A stretch of DNA of 64,000 nucleotides from Anastatus disparis (lineage: Eukaryota > Arthropoda > Insecta > Hymenoptera > Eupelmidae), in contig JAFFSR010000010.1 of assembly GCA_017163975.1 (NCBI GenBank), forward strand, positions 1,798,001 to 1,862,000, in the 5' to 3' direction. The notes under the pieces are model-generated. The model made no database searches, was not told where the DNA came from, and was given only the letters and a program-made list of their open reading frames with translations. Position 1 is the stretch's first letter; the number at the start of each line of letters is the position of its first letter. Made by a program: the position numbers and the translations under genes. This document shows, one piece after another, positions 53,847 through 64,000 of the stretch.

Positions 53847-56453
53847 TTAAACATCTTTCAAACGAGTTTCCTTAAACATTTCTATGGAAGCTTCCAACAA
53901 TCTTTCAATCTAGTCTCAGTAAATAAAAAATCTTGCAGTAAAATATTATTGAAAGATTTATGAAATATTCCGCAAAGCCTTCTTTTTGACTACTGGTTTT
54001 CCTTGCAATATTACACAAAAGATTTATGAAGAATTGCATAACGGTTTTTGGGTACAGCTAGAAGAAAGCTTAAGAGAAATCTTTCATGAATCTTTCAAAC
54101 AGGATTCCTGAAAGATTTCAATGAAAGCTTCCAACACTCTTTCATCGTGGTCTAAGTAAACCATAAATCTTGCAGAGGAATATTGTTGAAAGATTTCATG
54201 AAATATTCCGTAAAGCCTTCTTTGTGAGATTGCTACTACATTTTCTTGCAATATTATATGAAAGATTTATGAAAGATTGCGTGAAGGTTCGATGTACAGC
54301 AAGAAGAACGTTTGGGAGAAATCTTTCATAAATCTTTCAAACAAGTTTCCTGAAAGATTTCAATGAAAGCTTCCAACAATCTTTCATTGCAGTCTAAGTA
54401 AACCATAAATCTTGCATAGAAATACTGTTGAAAGATTTCATGAAATCTTCCGTGAAGCTTTCTTTGTGAGATTGCTACTACATTTCCTTGCAATATTATA
54501 TGAAAGATTTATGAAAGATTGCGTGAAGGTTTCCTGAAAGATTTTAATGAAAGCTTCCAACACGCTTTCATCGTAGTCTAAGTAAACCATAAATCTTGCA
54601 TAGAAATATTGTTGAAAGATTTCATGAGATCTTCCGTTAAGCCTTCTTTGTGAAATTGCTACTACATTTCCTTGCAATATTATATGAAAGATTTATGAAA
54701 GATTGCGTGAAGGTTCGATGTACAGCAAGGAGAACGATTGGGAGCAATCTTTCATAAATCTTTCAAACAGGTTTCCTGAAAGATTTCAATGAAAGCTTCC
54801 AACAATCTTTCATTGAAGTCTAAGTAAACCATAAATCTTGCATAGAAATATTGTTGAAAGATTTCATGAAATCTTCCGTGAAGCTTTCTTTGTGAGATTG
54901 CTACTACATTTCCTTGCAATATTATATGAAAGATTTATGAAAGATTGCGTGAAGGTTTCAAGGTACGGCAAGGGGAACGTTTGGGATAAATCTTTCATGA
55001 ATCTTTCAAACAGGTTTCCTGAAAGATTTCAATGAAAGGTTCTAACAATCTTTCATTGAAGTCTAAGTAAACCATAAATCTTGCATAGAAATATTGTTGA
55101 AAGATTTCATGAAATCTTCCGTGAAGCTTTCTTTGTGAGATTGCTACTACATTTTCTATATGAAAGATTTATGAAAGATTGCGTGAAGGTTCGATGTACA
55201 GCAAGAAGAACGTTTGGGAGAAATCTTTCATAAATCTTTCAAACAAGTTTCCTGAAAGATTTCAATGAAAGCTTCCAACAATCTTTCATTGCAGTCTAAG
55301 TAAACCATAAATCTTGCATAGAAATACTGTTGAAAGATTTCATGAAATCTTCCGTGAAGCTTTCTTTGTGAGATTGCTACTACATTTCCTTGCAATATTA
55401 TATGAAAGATTTATGAAAGATTGCGTGAAGGTTTCCTGAAAGATTTTAATGAAAGCTTCCAACACGCTTTCATCGTAGTCTAAGTAAACCATAAATCTTG
55501 CATAGAAATATTGTTGAAAGATTTCATGAGATCTTCCGTTAAGCCTTCTTTGTGAAATTGCTACTACATTTCCTTGCAATATTATATGAAAGATTTATGA
55601 AAGATTGCGTGAAGGTTCGATGTACAGCAAGGAGAACGATTGGGAGCAATCTTTCATAAATCTTTCAAACAGGTTTCCTGAAAGATTTCAATGAAAGCTT
55701 CCAACAATCTTTCATTGAAGTCTAAGTAAACCATAAATCTTGCATAGAAATATTGTTGAAAGATTTCATGAAATCTTCCGTGAAGCTTTCTTTGTGAGAT
55801 TGCTACTACATTTCCTTGCAATATTATATGAAAGATTTATGAAAGATTGCGTGAAGGTTTCAAGGTACGGCAAGGGGAACGTTTGGGATAAATCTTTCAT
55901 GAATCTTTCAAACAGGTTTCCTGAAAGATTTCAATGAAAGGTTCTAACAATCTTTCATTGAAGTCTAAGTAAACCATAAATCTTGCATAGAAATATTGTT
56001 GAAAGATTTCATGAAATCTTCCGTGAAGCTTTCTTTGTGAGATTGCTACTACATTTTCTATATGAAAGATTTATGAAAGATTGCGTGAAGGTTTCGAGGT
56101 ACGGCAAGGAGAACGCCTGTGAGAAATCTTTCATAAATCTTTCAACAATGTTTCGTGAAAACTTTCTTGGAAAGCTTTCGGCCATCTTTCATTGTAGTCT
56201 AAGTAAACCAATAATCTTGCAGTGAAATATTGTTGAAAAATTTATGAAATATTGTTTGTAATATTTCATCGATATTTCATGAAATATTTCAATATAATAT
56301 TACTGTAATATTGCTGAAAGATTTCATTGAAAGATTTTTCATTCGTTCGTTATATCTTGCTACGAAATATTTCAACAATATTTATGAAATATTTCTAAGA
56401 AATCTTTCATTGAAAGATTTAAAAATATTTCACTGTTTTATTTCATGCTATGT

Positions 56454-56456
<3 letters not shown>
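53847..56456. repeat. Right subterminal array of the CACTA-like element
   Basis: Units with CTTTCATGAATCTTTCAAAC, TTCCTGAAAGATTTCAATG, GAAAGCTTCCAACAATCTTT and GAAAGATTTCATGAAATCTT. These are related in motif (palindromic CTTTCATGAAAG type) to the left array but with their own longer period. Near 54274-56077 two tandem copies of 902 bp follow each other. The end carries the 18-bp TIR. Confidence 0.75.
54274..56077. repeat. 902-bp tandem duplication within the array
   Basis: 54274-55175 and 55176-56077 appear identical where compared. Two different ORFs (54438-54677 on - and 54838-55035 on +) recur at exactly +902 with identical translations. This is a recent duplication or an assembly artefact. 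The ORFs are repeat by-products. Confidence 0.85.

Positions 56457-56518
<62 letters not shown>
56457..56518. repeat. (TA)n microsatellite at the insertion point
   Basis: TA run between the right end of the CACTA-like element and the polB N-terminal part. The left end of the element also abuts a TA stretch (26882-26890). Confidence 0.9.
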
Positions 56519-56520
<2 letters not shown>

Positions 56521-56678
56521 ATTGATATATTGTTCTATTTTAAATTTTCCAATTTTCTCTAGTATTACTGGAAATTCCATGTCTATGAAATCTAATTTAT
56601 TTTCATGTAATTCATATGAAGATACTTCACTAGTATTTGATTCAACTGGATACAATGCTGACAATACTGCCCATTTAA

Positions 56679-57385
56679 GGAAGTTGCCCTGTCATGATTA
56701 TTTTTAGCAGTGATCTGAATTATCGATATTTTGTTGAAACTTGGCAACATTATGCGTTATTCATTTTTGCTCCACAATGTAAACATGTGATCATAGGCTA
56801 TAGATATTTATACACTATCCCCGTATGTATCCGATTCATGTGTAATGCTTTATGAATTTTTATAAATAAAATGCTACATTTTTTATAATGAAATGAACGC
56901 TTACCATATTAAATGATTTTAGAATAATCAAAATACTTTTATTTTTGTTGATAAATTATTATATAGAATGTAAAATGATATATAACCTACATTTTGACAT
57001 GTCGCCGAATATCGTTCTCTCTCTTTTTTTTCTATTACAGAACGACGTTGCCAAGTTCATCTCAAATGTATTATTTTGACAATGTTTTATTGGATATTTT
57101 AATGAAAAGCCTTATAACATGCGTCAAAACTTTAAGGGTTAAATCATCAAATATTTTTTATTTATTATCAAAAGATTATTTGAATGTGTCATTTCTAAGA
57201 GGTTCTATTGATGATTTTAAACGTGGTTCCATATAACCACGTTTTAAACCTGCTATTTTTTCCTTATATTTCTCAGTTATTAGTATTATAAGGTAGGTCG
57301 AAAAACGCGTGTGAGTTCAAAATACACTAAACTATCATAATTCCAAATTTCAGCAATTTCTGTCATTATTTTATTGGCAACGTCC
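56679..57385. mobile_element. TTAA-flanked element inside polB (right arm)
   Basis: Counterpart of 17393-18110. TTAA at 56675-56678 and 57386-57389. The ends are GGAAGTTGCCCTG (one mismatch to the left-arm copy) and GGCAACGTCC. It contains the 80-codon ORF 56994-57236 (+). Confidence 0.8.
56994..57236 (+). CDS. 80-residue unknown ORF inside the TTAA element (right arm copy)
   Basis: Same length and start (MTCRRISFSL) as 17553-17795, with about five residue differences, for example ILMKSL against ILMISL. No known domain was recognised. Retention in both arms is expected from their low divergence and does not prove function. Confidence 0.25.
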   Translation: MTCRRISFSLFFFYYRTTLPSSSQMYYFDNVLLDILMKSLITCVKTLRVKSSNIFYLLSKDYLNVSFLRGSIDDFKRGSI

Positions 57386-57496
57386 TTAAAACAAGCATCA
57401 TAAAAATTTTTCACATTAATACATGCATGTTTTAATTCTATCACTTTTGGAAGAGAAATGTACGAGCCACTATGTAGTGGATTATATTTGTTTATA

Positions 57497-57817
57497 CACT
57501 GAAAAAATTCTAGAACTCATGCTGCCTTTGTTAGGTCGAAAATGAAGGAGCGCTGCTAGCTTCGTGTGCCAGGGCAAAATCTGCCCTCATCAAAGCGAAA
57601 ACACGGCTTAGTTAGAAGCAGCTATTATCTTTTGCGATGAGAGCGCCGCTATATTTAGAAAAAAGCACTTATTTGCGGTAAACACTGAGGAGGGGTGATG
57701 CTCTCTTTTGACTCAGGGCAAATTTTGCCTCGTGACAAGACTTACTGCTGCCTTGTTTTTCATTAGTGATGTTCTTATTCACAAGAGGGCAGCAGGACGC
57801 TAAAATTTTTTTTATTG
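57497..57817. mobile_element. CACTGAAAAA MITE inside polB (right arm)
   Basis: Counterpart of 16961-17281 at the same codon. The TA|CACTGAAAAAATTC end (57495 on) is intact; the other end has lost part of its CAGTG (TTTTATTGTA). Confidence 0.75.
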
Positions 57818-58089
57818 TATGAACACACAAATTAATAATAGCACGTAATGACCATTCTGATTCTTTTTGTTGGAATTTTTCAATATCCCTTTGTATAGGT
57901 TCTTGCAAATTATTAAAAACCATTCTTTCAAAACTGTTGTCTTTGGAATTGTCTTGGCTTTCGTATTAAAATATTTCATTTCACTGGTCTTAAAATCAGC
58001 TTTTTTAATAACATATTCGATACCCAGCACTGTGATGCCAGAGATAAGACGAAGCTGCATAGAAACTGTAATGTATGTACTTTTCAGTG

Positions 58090-59101
58090 TTACGTCATAC
58101 CGAGATAAGAAGAAAACTGCATTTTAGCTAGACAGTTGATCTGTAATGCTTATACTTATAAGAGCACATGCGTCTGACAAAGTGTAATGCTAGTGACGTC
58201 ATATAGAGATAAGACGAAATTGCATTACAGCGGTCTAAACAATCTTGTAATTGGCCTCCCCCTCCACTCCCAACTCTATACATTTCAGTATGCGAGCTAC
58301 AATGTTCTCATTTCCTATCTCTTACTCTGAAATATTATTATTATTATTTTAAATTATTCGTACATTTCATTATGGGCAAGTATAAACTACAATGTTTTTC
58401 CTTATCATCCTATTTTATTTAAACTCTAAAAATATTCTAGATTTGATAGTGGATTTCATTATTGTACAACAAAATTAATTTTTATATTTAGCGAATATCG
58501 TGTAAAAGAAAATTTAGAATTAAAATACTTGGAACGATTCTAAGAATTCGAACGCTTATCGTAAAGCAACTGACTTTCTCTGTCTCTTTCTTGCCTTTGT
58601 AAGGCCACTGACTTTCTCTCTATCTCTTTCTCGCCTTCATAAGCAAGTAACTTTCTTTCTATCCCCTTATCATCTTTAGGCTCTTATAGAAGAAACATAT
58701 GTATAGAGAGGAAATATATATATATGTATAATGCATGACCAACCTTATAGTTTTTTCTATCCTTCCTTCACTCGTTTGAAATGAGATCAGTTTATACCCA
58801 ATAATATAAAATAAGACTCTTTTTAATGATCATGTTAAAATTTTTAAAGATTTGACATTTACTCTCATCTGCGGCGGCGGGCGGGCGGGCGCGAACCGGG
58901 GAAATTCGCTTATCAACGCGGATCGTGGGAATTCGCTTATCGATGCGGCGTCGGAGCTTGCGCGCCAATGAGCGCTAACACGGCGCGCAGGCACGGAGTG
59001 AATTTCTTGTATCGCAGGACTGGTCATTATTTTTGCACCTGCACAGGTGAGCTGAAGGGTGGAGGAGTGGGGGTAGCCAGAACTCTCTTTGTTCACCTAC
59101 T
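58090..59101. repeat. Polinton right terminus with GC-rich block and empty sites
   Basis: Non-coding end of the right arm. It keeps the empty sites for the two left-arm-specific insertions (GTTACGTC 58089-58096; TA 58748-58749). It also contains the TGACGTCA motif (58194-58201) and the CpG-rich block (about 58865-59000). The 88-codon ORF across the GC block on - is similar to the left-arm one but shifts and differs, so it is not a supported gene. Confidence 0.65.
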
Positions 59102-60212
59102 CGTATTATAAATAATGTCAACTTCTTTCTGGTAACAAAAGGCGATACACATTGTTAAATATAAGTTATTTTATTTAAGAAACAATAGTCCTCCCCTATA
59201 TAGTTGTTGCTCCTTTGGATAATGATACTGCAATTGATAAAACACTTGCACTGTGAAAGTATTCGCTTGTAAAAAAACTAATTTGCGAACAACTTTCCAA
59301 GACACTAATTCTGAACTTTCACTTGTGCTAAATTATGTTCCATCATCGAAAATCTCGATGCCAATGCAATCTAGATCTTTCAGAACTGACAAAACTTATT
59401 CCTGGCAATCTTAGAAGACAAGATCCCCAAGTATAAGAGTATTTATTTTATAAACGATTTTTCTGCCATGCATAGATGTTGCTTATTTGGATATAGTCTT
59501 TTCAAATCAAAATACACTTAGGAAGCCTAATTTATACTGTTTTTCGTCAATGAGGCTATTTTGCAAACAATTATCCAATACCTTATTTCAGAAGTGAACA
59601 GTTCCTGGTCCATATAACGTTACTTTTTTGGAAAATTTTATGTGTAATCGCGCAAGCATATTTACAAAAGTTAAAACTATTCTTATACAAGTATAGCGGT
59701 AAATATTTCCAAATATAAGACTTTAAATTCAACAAACGATACTTTCACCCTGAACGCTTGTTGCTCTTTTGGCTAATAATTCTACAATCGATGATACACC
59801 CACATTGTGTAGTTTTCTTATTGTTAGAAAGACTATATCGTGAAAAATTTTTTAAGACTACATCCCTTTACGTGAGACTTGTAATAAATTATGTTTCTTT
59901 CTTACAAGTTTTCACTTTGATGCAATTTTAGATTTGTCCTAGCTGTCATAACTTATTTCTTGGAATATAAGCAGACTATGTTCTCGAGTATAAAACTAAT
60001 GATTTAAAAAACGATCGATTGGCCAAAAATAGACCTTGCTTTTTGGATATTGTATTTTTAAATTAAAATACACTTAGGAAACAAAACATTTACTGTTTTT
60101 TAAACAATTGAACTATTATGCGGACAATCAACTCGGTCCAAATTGTAAAAGTTAACTTTCTCGGGCCCTATATTGTTTCGTTCATGGTAAATCTTATTTG
60201 TGTTCGCTCAAG
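59102..60212 (+). repeat. Satellite unit R1 (1111 bp)
   Basis: Starts with CGTATT, the right target duplication, and aligns with units L and R2 along its length. No conserved ORF. Confidence 0.8.
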
Positions 60213-61281
60213 CGTATTAAAAATAATGTCAATTTTTTTCTGGGAACAAAAGGCGATACACATTGTTAAATATAAGTCATTTTATCTAAGAAACAATAGT
60301 CCTATCCTGTATAGTTAATACTTTTTTGGATAATGATACTAAAATTGATAAAACACTCGCACTGTGAAACTATTCACTTGTAAAAAGACTAATTAGCAAA
60401 CAACTTTCCAAGACACTAATTCTGAACTTTCACTTGTGCAAAATTATGTTCCATCATTGGAAATCTCCATGTCAATGCAATCTAGATCTTTTAGAACCGA
60501 CAAAACTTATTTCTGGCAATCCTAGAAGACAAGATCCCCAAGTATAAGAGTATTTATTTTATGAACGATTTTTCTGCCAAGCATAGATGTTGCTTATTTG
60601 GATATTGTCTTTTTAAATCAAAATACACTTAGGAAGCCTAAATAATACTGTTCTTCGTCAATGAGGCTATTTCACGAACAATTAACTATCACCAAATTTA
60701 AGAAGTGAACAGTTCTTGGTCCATATAACGTTACTTTTTTGGAAAATCTTATGTGTAATGGCGCAAGCATATTCACAAAAGTGAAAAGTGTTCTTATACA
60801 AGTATAGCGGTAAATATTACCAAATATAAGACTTCTTATTCAACAAACAATACTTTCACCCTAAACGCTTGTTGCTTCTTTGGCTAATATACTACAATCG
60901 ATGATACACCCACATTTCGTAGTTTTTTTATTGTAAGAACGACTATATCGCGAAAAATTTTCCAAGACCATATTCCTAAACTTGAAACTTGTAATAAGCT
61001 AAGTTTCTTTTACAAAAGTTCTTACTTTGATGCAATTTTAGATTTGTCTTAGCTGTCATAACTTATTTCTTGGAATATAAGCAGACTATGTTCTCGAGTA
61101 TAAGACTACTGATTTAAAAAACGATCGTTTGGCCACAAATAGACGTTGCTTATTTGGATATTGTATTTTTAAATCAAAATACACATAAGAAACAAAACTA
61201 CTACTGCTTTTTGTTAATTAAACTATTTCGCGGACAATCAACTAAGTCCTAATTTTAGAAGTTAACTTTTTCGGATACCTA
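60213..61281 (+). repeat. Satellite unit R2, truncated by an insertion
   Basis: Begins CGTATTAAAAATAATGTC, which is the uninterrupted form of the Polinton target. It stops at TA (61280-61281), where a CACTGAGAAAA end begins, about 50 bases before the unit would be complete. Confidence 0.8.
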
Positions 61282-61751
61282 CACTGAGAAAAAAATTTAG
61301 TTGAGTCAATGAAATAAATTTAGTTATTAAATATTTTGTTGATAAAAATTAATTTTGATTGAAGTAATATGCAAGGTTATTAAATCACTGAAATTATTAG
61401 TTGGGATAAAAAAAATTGATACCTAAGTTAAAAAAAAATGAATATTTTTTTTAAGTAAAGAAAAATTTATTGTTTTGGTTAAATTATTCGATTGATTTAA
61501 TCAAATCAATTTCATTAAGGCAGCTGATAAAATTTTATAAAATATTTATTTGTAACAATAGAATATGTTTTTAAATTATCTATATATTTTGTTACAGTAA
61601 TTAAATATTTATTTTAGTAAATCGTTTGTTAAATTTACAAAATCTTTTATAACAACAAAAAAATATTGATCAATCATCAATATAATATTTGCTTGAATTA
61701 ACGGTCATCCGATTAAGTTAAAGAAGCTTATATTGTAAATAAATGCTTCAC
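61282..61751. mobile_element. Start of a CACTGAGAAAA element, other end not found
   Basis: TA|CACTGAGAAAAAAATTTAG at the left, resembling the MITEs at 36315 and 47868. AT-rich sequence with many TTAAATATTT motifs continues to about 63430, interrupted by the MITE 61755-62418. No matching right end or continuation of the satellite is seen before the window ends, so it is truncated or larger. Confidence 0.4.
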
Positions 61752-61754
61752 TAA

Positions 61755-62418
61755 CTAGGAGAGTGTCACACCTCCGGATCACGGATTTTGCTTAAACTTC
61801 GGGATAAGTTTTTAGATGATGAAATATGGAAAAAGCTAAAGTTATAGTCATAAATACTCAATATTTCCCTAGTTACAGGCAATCAAAGAAAATCACTAAA
61901 AAAGGTACTAGATTTTTAAACACATATAGTTCTTTAGCATTGACAGCTACAAGCTTGAAACTGTTTTTAAATGAAAGCTGAGCTCAAATCCTTTCGAATT
62001 AGTAGTTATAGCATGTCAAAATATTATTTTTTCCCAAAGTTAGAGCGTAATAAGTATTGGACCTAATTTCAGCTTTTAATATTAATTAATGTTTTTAAAA
62101 GAAAAATCAGGTCCAATGTTTATCATGCTCTAACTTTGGGAAAAAATAATATTTTGACATGCTATAACTACTAATTCGAAAGGATTTGAGCTCAGCTTTC
62201 ATTTAAAAACAGTTTAAAGCTTGTAGCTATCAACGCTAAAGAACTATATGCGTTTAAAAATCTAGTAACTTTTTTAGTGATTTTCTTTGATTGCCTGTAA
62301 CTAGGGAAATATTGAGTATTTATGACTATAACTTTAGCTTTTTCCATATTTTATCATCTGAAAACTTATCCCGAAGTTTGAGCAAAATCCGTGATCCGGA
62401 GGTGTGACACTCTCCTAG
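61755..62418. mobile_element. 664-bp palindromic MITE (copy 2), TAA duplication
   Basis: Ends CTAGGAGAGTGTCACACC and complement, TAA outside both (61752-61754, 62419-62421). It aligns throughout with 7425-8044. It is a little longer, having about 45 extra bases around the centre near 62060-62110. Confidence 0.85.
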
Positions 62419-62421
62419 TAA

Positions 62422-64000
62422 GTTGATAACATTGTCATTTAATTAATAATATATGTGATTGTATAAAAGAAATATTTTGTTGTATATAACACATAAAATT
62501 TGATCAGCATTTCAATAAAAATTACAATTAATTTATAGAAATAGGTTCCTTAAAATTAACAAATCCGATTTCAATGAGTTACAAAAAGAAAACCAATAAA
62601 TTATTTTCTTAAAGTCAAGAAAGGTGCAACGTAAAATCAGATATTAAATTTTTTTTAAAGAAATATTTATTAAATCGAATATATTTATTCTATTATTTCT
62701 ATCAAGTTGTTATTGAAAAAAGAATATATTTCACTGATTTAATTATATATTATATTAACACTTCCATTAAATTACTTTAATGTTATATTTGATTATCTCA
62801 ATGAAATATTTATTAAACCAAATATATTTATTTTATTATTTCTATCAAGTTGTTATTGAAACAAGAATATATTTCACTAATTTAATTAAATATTATATTA
62901 ACACTTCTATTAAATTACTTTAATGTTCAATAATATATTTAATTATATTAAGTAAATATTTAATTATATTGCGTCTATGAAATCAGTGATTAATTTAATT
63001 AATTATTATTTTTAACAATTAAATATTTTATTATTTATGTCTCAATTAAATATTTTGTTGTATTAATTAATTTCTTTATCAGATCGATTAAATAATTATT
63101 TGATTATCTTAATGAAATATTTATTGAAATAAGCAATTATTATTTAATAACATATTTACTAAATCGAATGAAATATAATGTCAAAATTAATATTTAATAT
63201 TATTGAAAAATATTTTTTTGTATAAATTATCATCCTTTATACTCAAACAAACTCATATCTTAAATACGTGTCTTGCTAAGTGAATACCTTAGCAAAATAT
63301 GTACTAAAGTTAATAAAAATTACAGAGAAATCTGATTAAATACTTGTTAAAATCAAGTAAATCCACTATTTGATTCAACTACATAATTTATTTTATTCAA
63401 ATAACACATATTTGATCTAAAAGAAACATTTATTGTTTTAACAAAATCATTTAGTCCGATGGTTTGATGATACTACCGCTTGGTGGCGTCGTTAATTTTC
63501 GATCTCGCAAGCGGTAAGAGGGCTTCTAAGTTGATATATAAGGAAGTTAAAAATCCAAGATAATACGTAAATTGTAATGCGAGCGAAATTTATGTTAGAT
63601 TTGCTGCATGTGCGATCACTGTATAAAGCATACTAATGTTAGTATGTTAATAATTGTTATTCTTTACCATATAAAGAAATAGAATCATATTCACCTGTCC
63701 TTTAATGAGTCATCAATTCATTGATGTTAATAAATAAATATAAATCACTGAAAGCAAATACTGTTGATTAAAGACAGTTGCGATGCGAGAATTTCAGTAA
63801 ACTTAATATTCTATACTTTTAAAATAAATATATTAATCTACTCGTGAGCCGATTCTCACAGGCAAAATCGGTGTATCAAAAGAATTTATTTGTGAAAAGG
63901 GCGCCAGATACACCACCAACTAACTAGCAGTAAGCACGAGTCTCAGGCTGCCTCGGATCGGGAGATGGCTCTATCCGAACAGAATTCTTGCCTGAAACGG
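62422..64000. other. AT-rich stretch to the window end; possible LTR-like segment
   Basis: 62422-63430 is AT-rich with direct repeats of TTATTCTATTATTTCTATCA type (about 62685 and 62830) and no gene. 63580-63900 has a TATA-like CTGTATAAAGC, AATAAA signals and then AAGGGCGCCAGATACACC. This could be the end of an LTR and a primer-binding site continuing beyond the window. It is only a weak suggestion. Confidence 0.2.

Larger units (their letters stand above)
26891..56456. mobile_element. 29.6-kb CACTA-like DNA transposon with subterminal repeat arrays
   Basis: A perfect 18-bp terminal inverted repeat, CCCACATAGCATGAAATA, starts at 26891 and ends at 56456. TA-rich microsatellite DNA lies directly outside both ends, so a TA-type duplication cannot be delimited. 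The polB gene continues across the insertion (N-terminal part at 56520-58060, exonuclease part at 26230-26889), showing where it landed. Subterminal arrays of palindromic CTTTCATGAAAG-type repeats span about 3 kb on the left and 2.6 kb on the right. Two genes on - lie between them: a CACTA/EnSpm-like transposase and a spliced DUF4806 gene. A Gypsy element (7.3 kb) and several MITEs inflate its length. Confidence 0.65.
56520..58060 (-). pseudogene. Polinton polB, N-terminal part (right arm copy)
   Basis: Inverted copy of 16718-18279. On -: SEMKYFNTKAKTI and VLKEW from the Met at 58060, frame change, KESEWSLRAIINLCVH, MITE (57497-57817), INKYNPLHSG region, TTAA element (56679-57385), then LSALYPVESNTSEV and DMEFPVILEKIGKF. 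It runs into the TA tract at 56518. The next polB part in order (26889 downward) lies beyond the 29.6-kb insertion. It carries the same 1-nt frame change near the start as the left copy, so the damage predates the arm duplication. Confidence 0.8.
9475..59101. mobile_element. Giant palindromic Maverick/Polinton derivative (composite, nested insertions)
   Basis: The outer ends are inverted: the right end read inward is AGTAGGTGAACAAAGAGAG, and the left starts GGTAGGTAAACAAAGAGAG. A 6-bp direct repeat, CGTATT (9469-9474 and 59102-59107), flanks it, and an uninterrupted paralogous target lies at 60213 in the neighbouring satellite unit. Polintons are known for 6-bp duplications, ends starting AG and a protein-primed PolB, and polB fragments are present here on both strands. 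Inverted arms of about 2.6-2.9 kb (insertions excluded) carry the terminus plus the 5' part of polB. No integrase, packaging ATPase, protease or capsid gene was recognised, so this is a non-autonomous, palindromic derivative. I counted 4 mismatches in about 200 aligned arm bases (17561-17760), so the arms have diverged by roughly 2% there. Confidence 0.75.

Noticed and set aside
54438..56225. Repeated 65-80-codon ORFs in the right array as a gene family
   Set aside because: Identical copies arise from the 902-bp duplication, they sit on both strands, and they follow the palindromic repeat units.
63580..64000. A definite LTR retrotransposon beginning at the right edge
   Set aside because: There is only a TATA-like box, AATAAA and a GGCGCCA segment; without a second LTR or coding sequence this cannot be supported.

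Overview
The window is a stretch of AT-rich eukaryotic repeat DNA from an arthropod. It is most likely an insect, possibly an ant or other hymenopteran. That guess rests on the mix of elements seen (Polinton, CR1-like LINE, Gypsy, a CACTA-like element with a DUF4806 gene, many palindromic MITEs, long TA microsatellites) and is an inference. I recognise no host gene, no rRNA, no canonical tRNA and no CRISPR array. Nearly every coding region belongs to a mobile element, and the window is best read as layers of nested insertions.

Outer layer. About 1.1-kb tandem satellite units (8455-9474, 59102-60212, 60213-61281) are split by a 49.6-kb composite element at 9475-59101. It is flanked by the 6-bp direct repeat CGTATT and its right end begins AGTAGGTGAACAAAG read inward. 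Its two ends are long inverted arms (left 9475-18279, right 56520-59101). Each arm carries a 1-kb non-coding terminus with a GC-rich block and then the 5' part of a protein-primed DNA polymerase B (polB) gene reading inward. Further polB pieces lie in the middle, on + at 19591-20186 and 23908-24955 and on - at 24956-25468, 25537-26131 and 26230-26889. The whole is therefore a head-to-head palindromic Maverick/Polinton derivative with polB entering from both ends. No integrase, ATPase, protease or capsid gene is recognisable.

Second layer. The left arm is interrupted by a 5.9-kb TA-flanked element (9829-15741) whose centre holds a CR1-like LINE, and by a 241-bp MITE with an 8-bp duplication. 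Both have visible empty sites in the right arm. A CACTG MITE and a TTAA-flanked element interrupt polB in both arms, so they are older than the arm duplication or were homogenised. A 1.3-kb palindrome (18280-19578) and a very AT-rich 3.2-kb element (about 20280-23560) with a Helitron-type helicase tail and a C2H2 zinc-finger ORF fill the left half.

Third layer. The right-hand polB copy is split by a 29.6-kb element (26891-56456) with an 18-bp perfect terminal inverted repeat and kilobases of palindrome-rich subterminal repeats at each end. It encodes, on the - strand, a 769-residue CACTA/EnSpm-like transposase (36938-39247) and a six-exon DUF4806 gene (29962-35777). Inside it sit a young Gypsy LTR retrotransposon (39549-46814, intact 1550-codon Gag-Pol), itself hit by a 1.35-kb palindrome in its 3' LTR, a 1.74-kb palindrome with two mirrored tRNA-like sequences (47868-49611), and several small MITEs.

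Flanks. Left of the satellite are a short inverted-repeat cluster (196-541), a nested pair of MITEs (2747-4081), a 1.78-kb palindrome (4440-6217) and a 72-bp minisatellite split by a 620-bp palindromic MITE. A related copy of that MITE lies at 61755-62418 and an old one at 33951-34625. The last 700 bases are unassigned.
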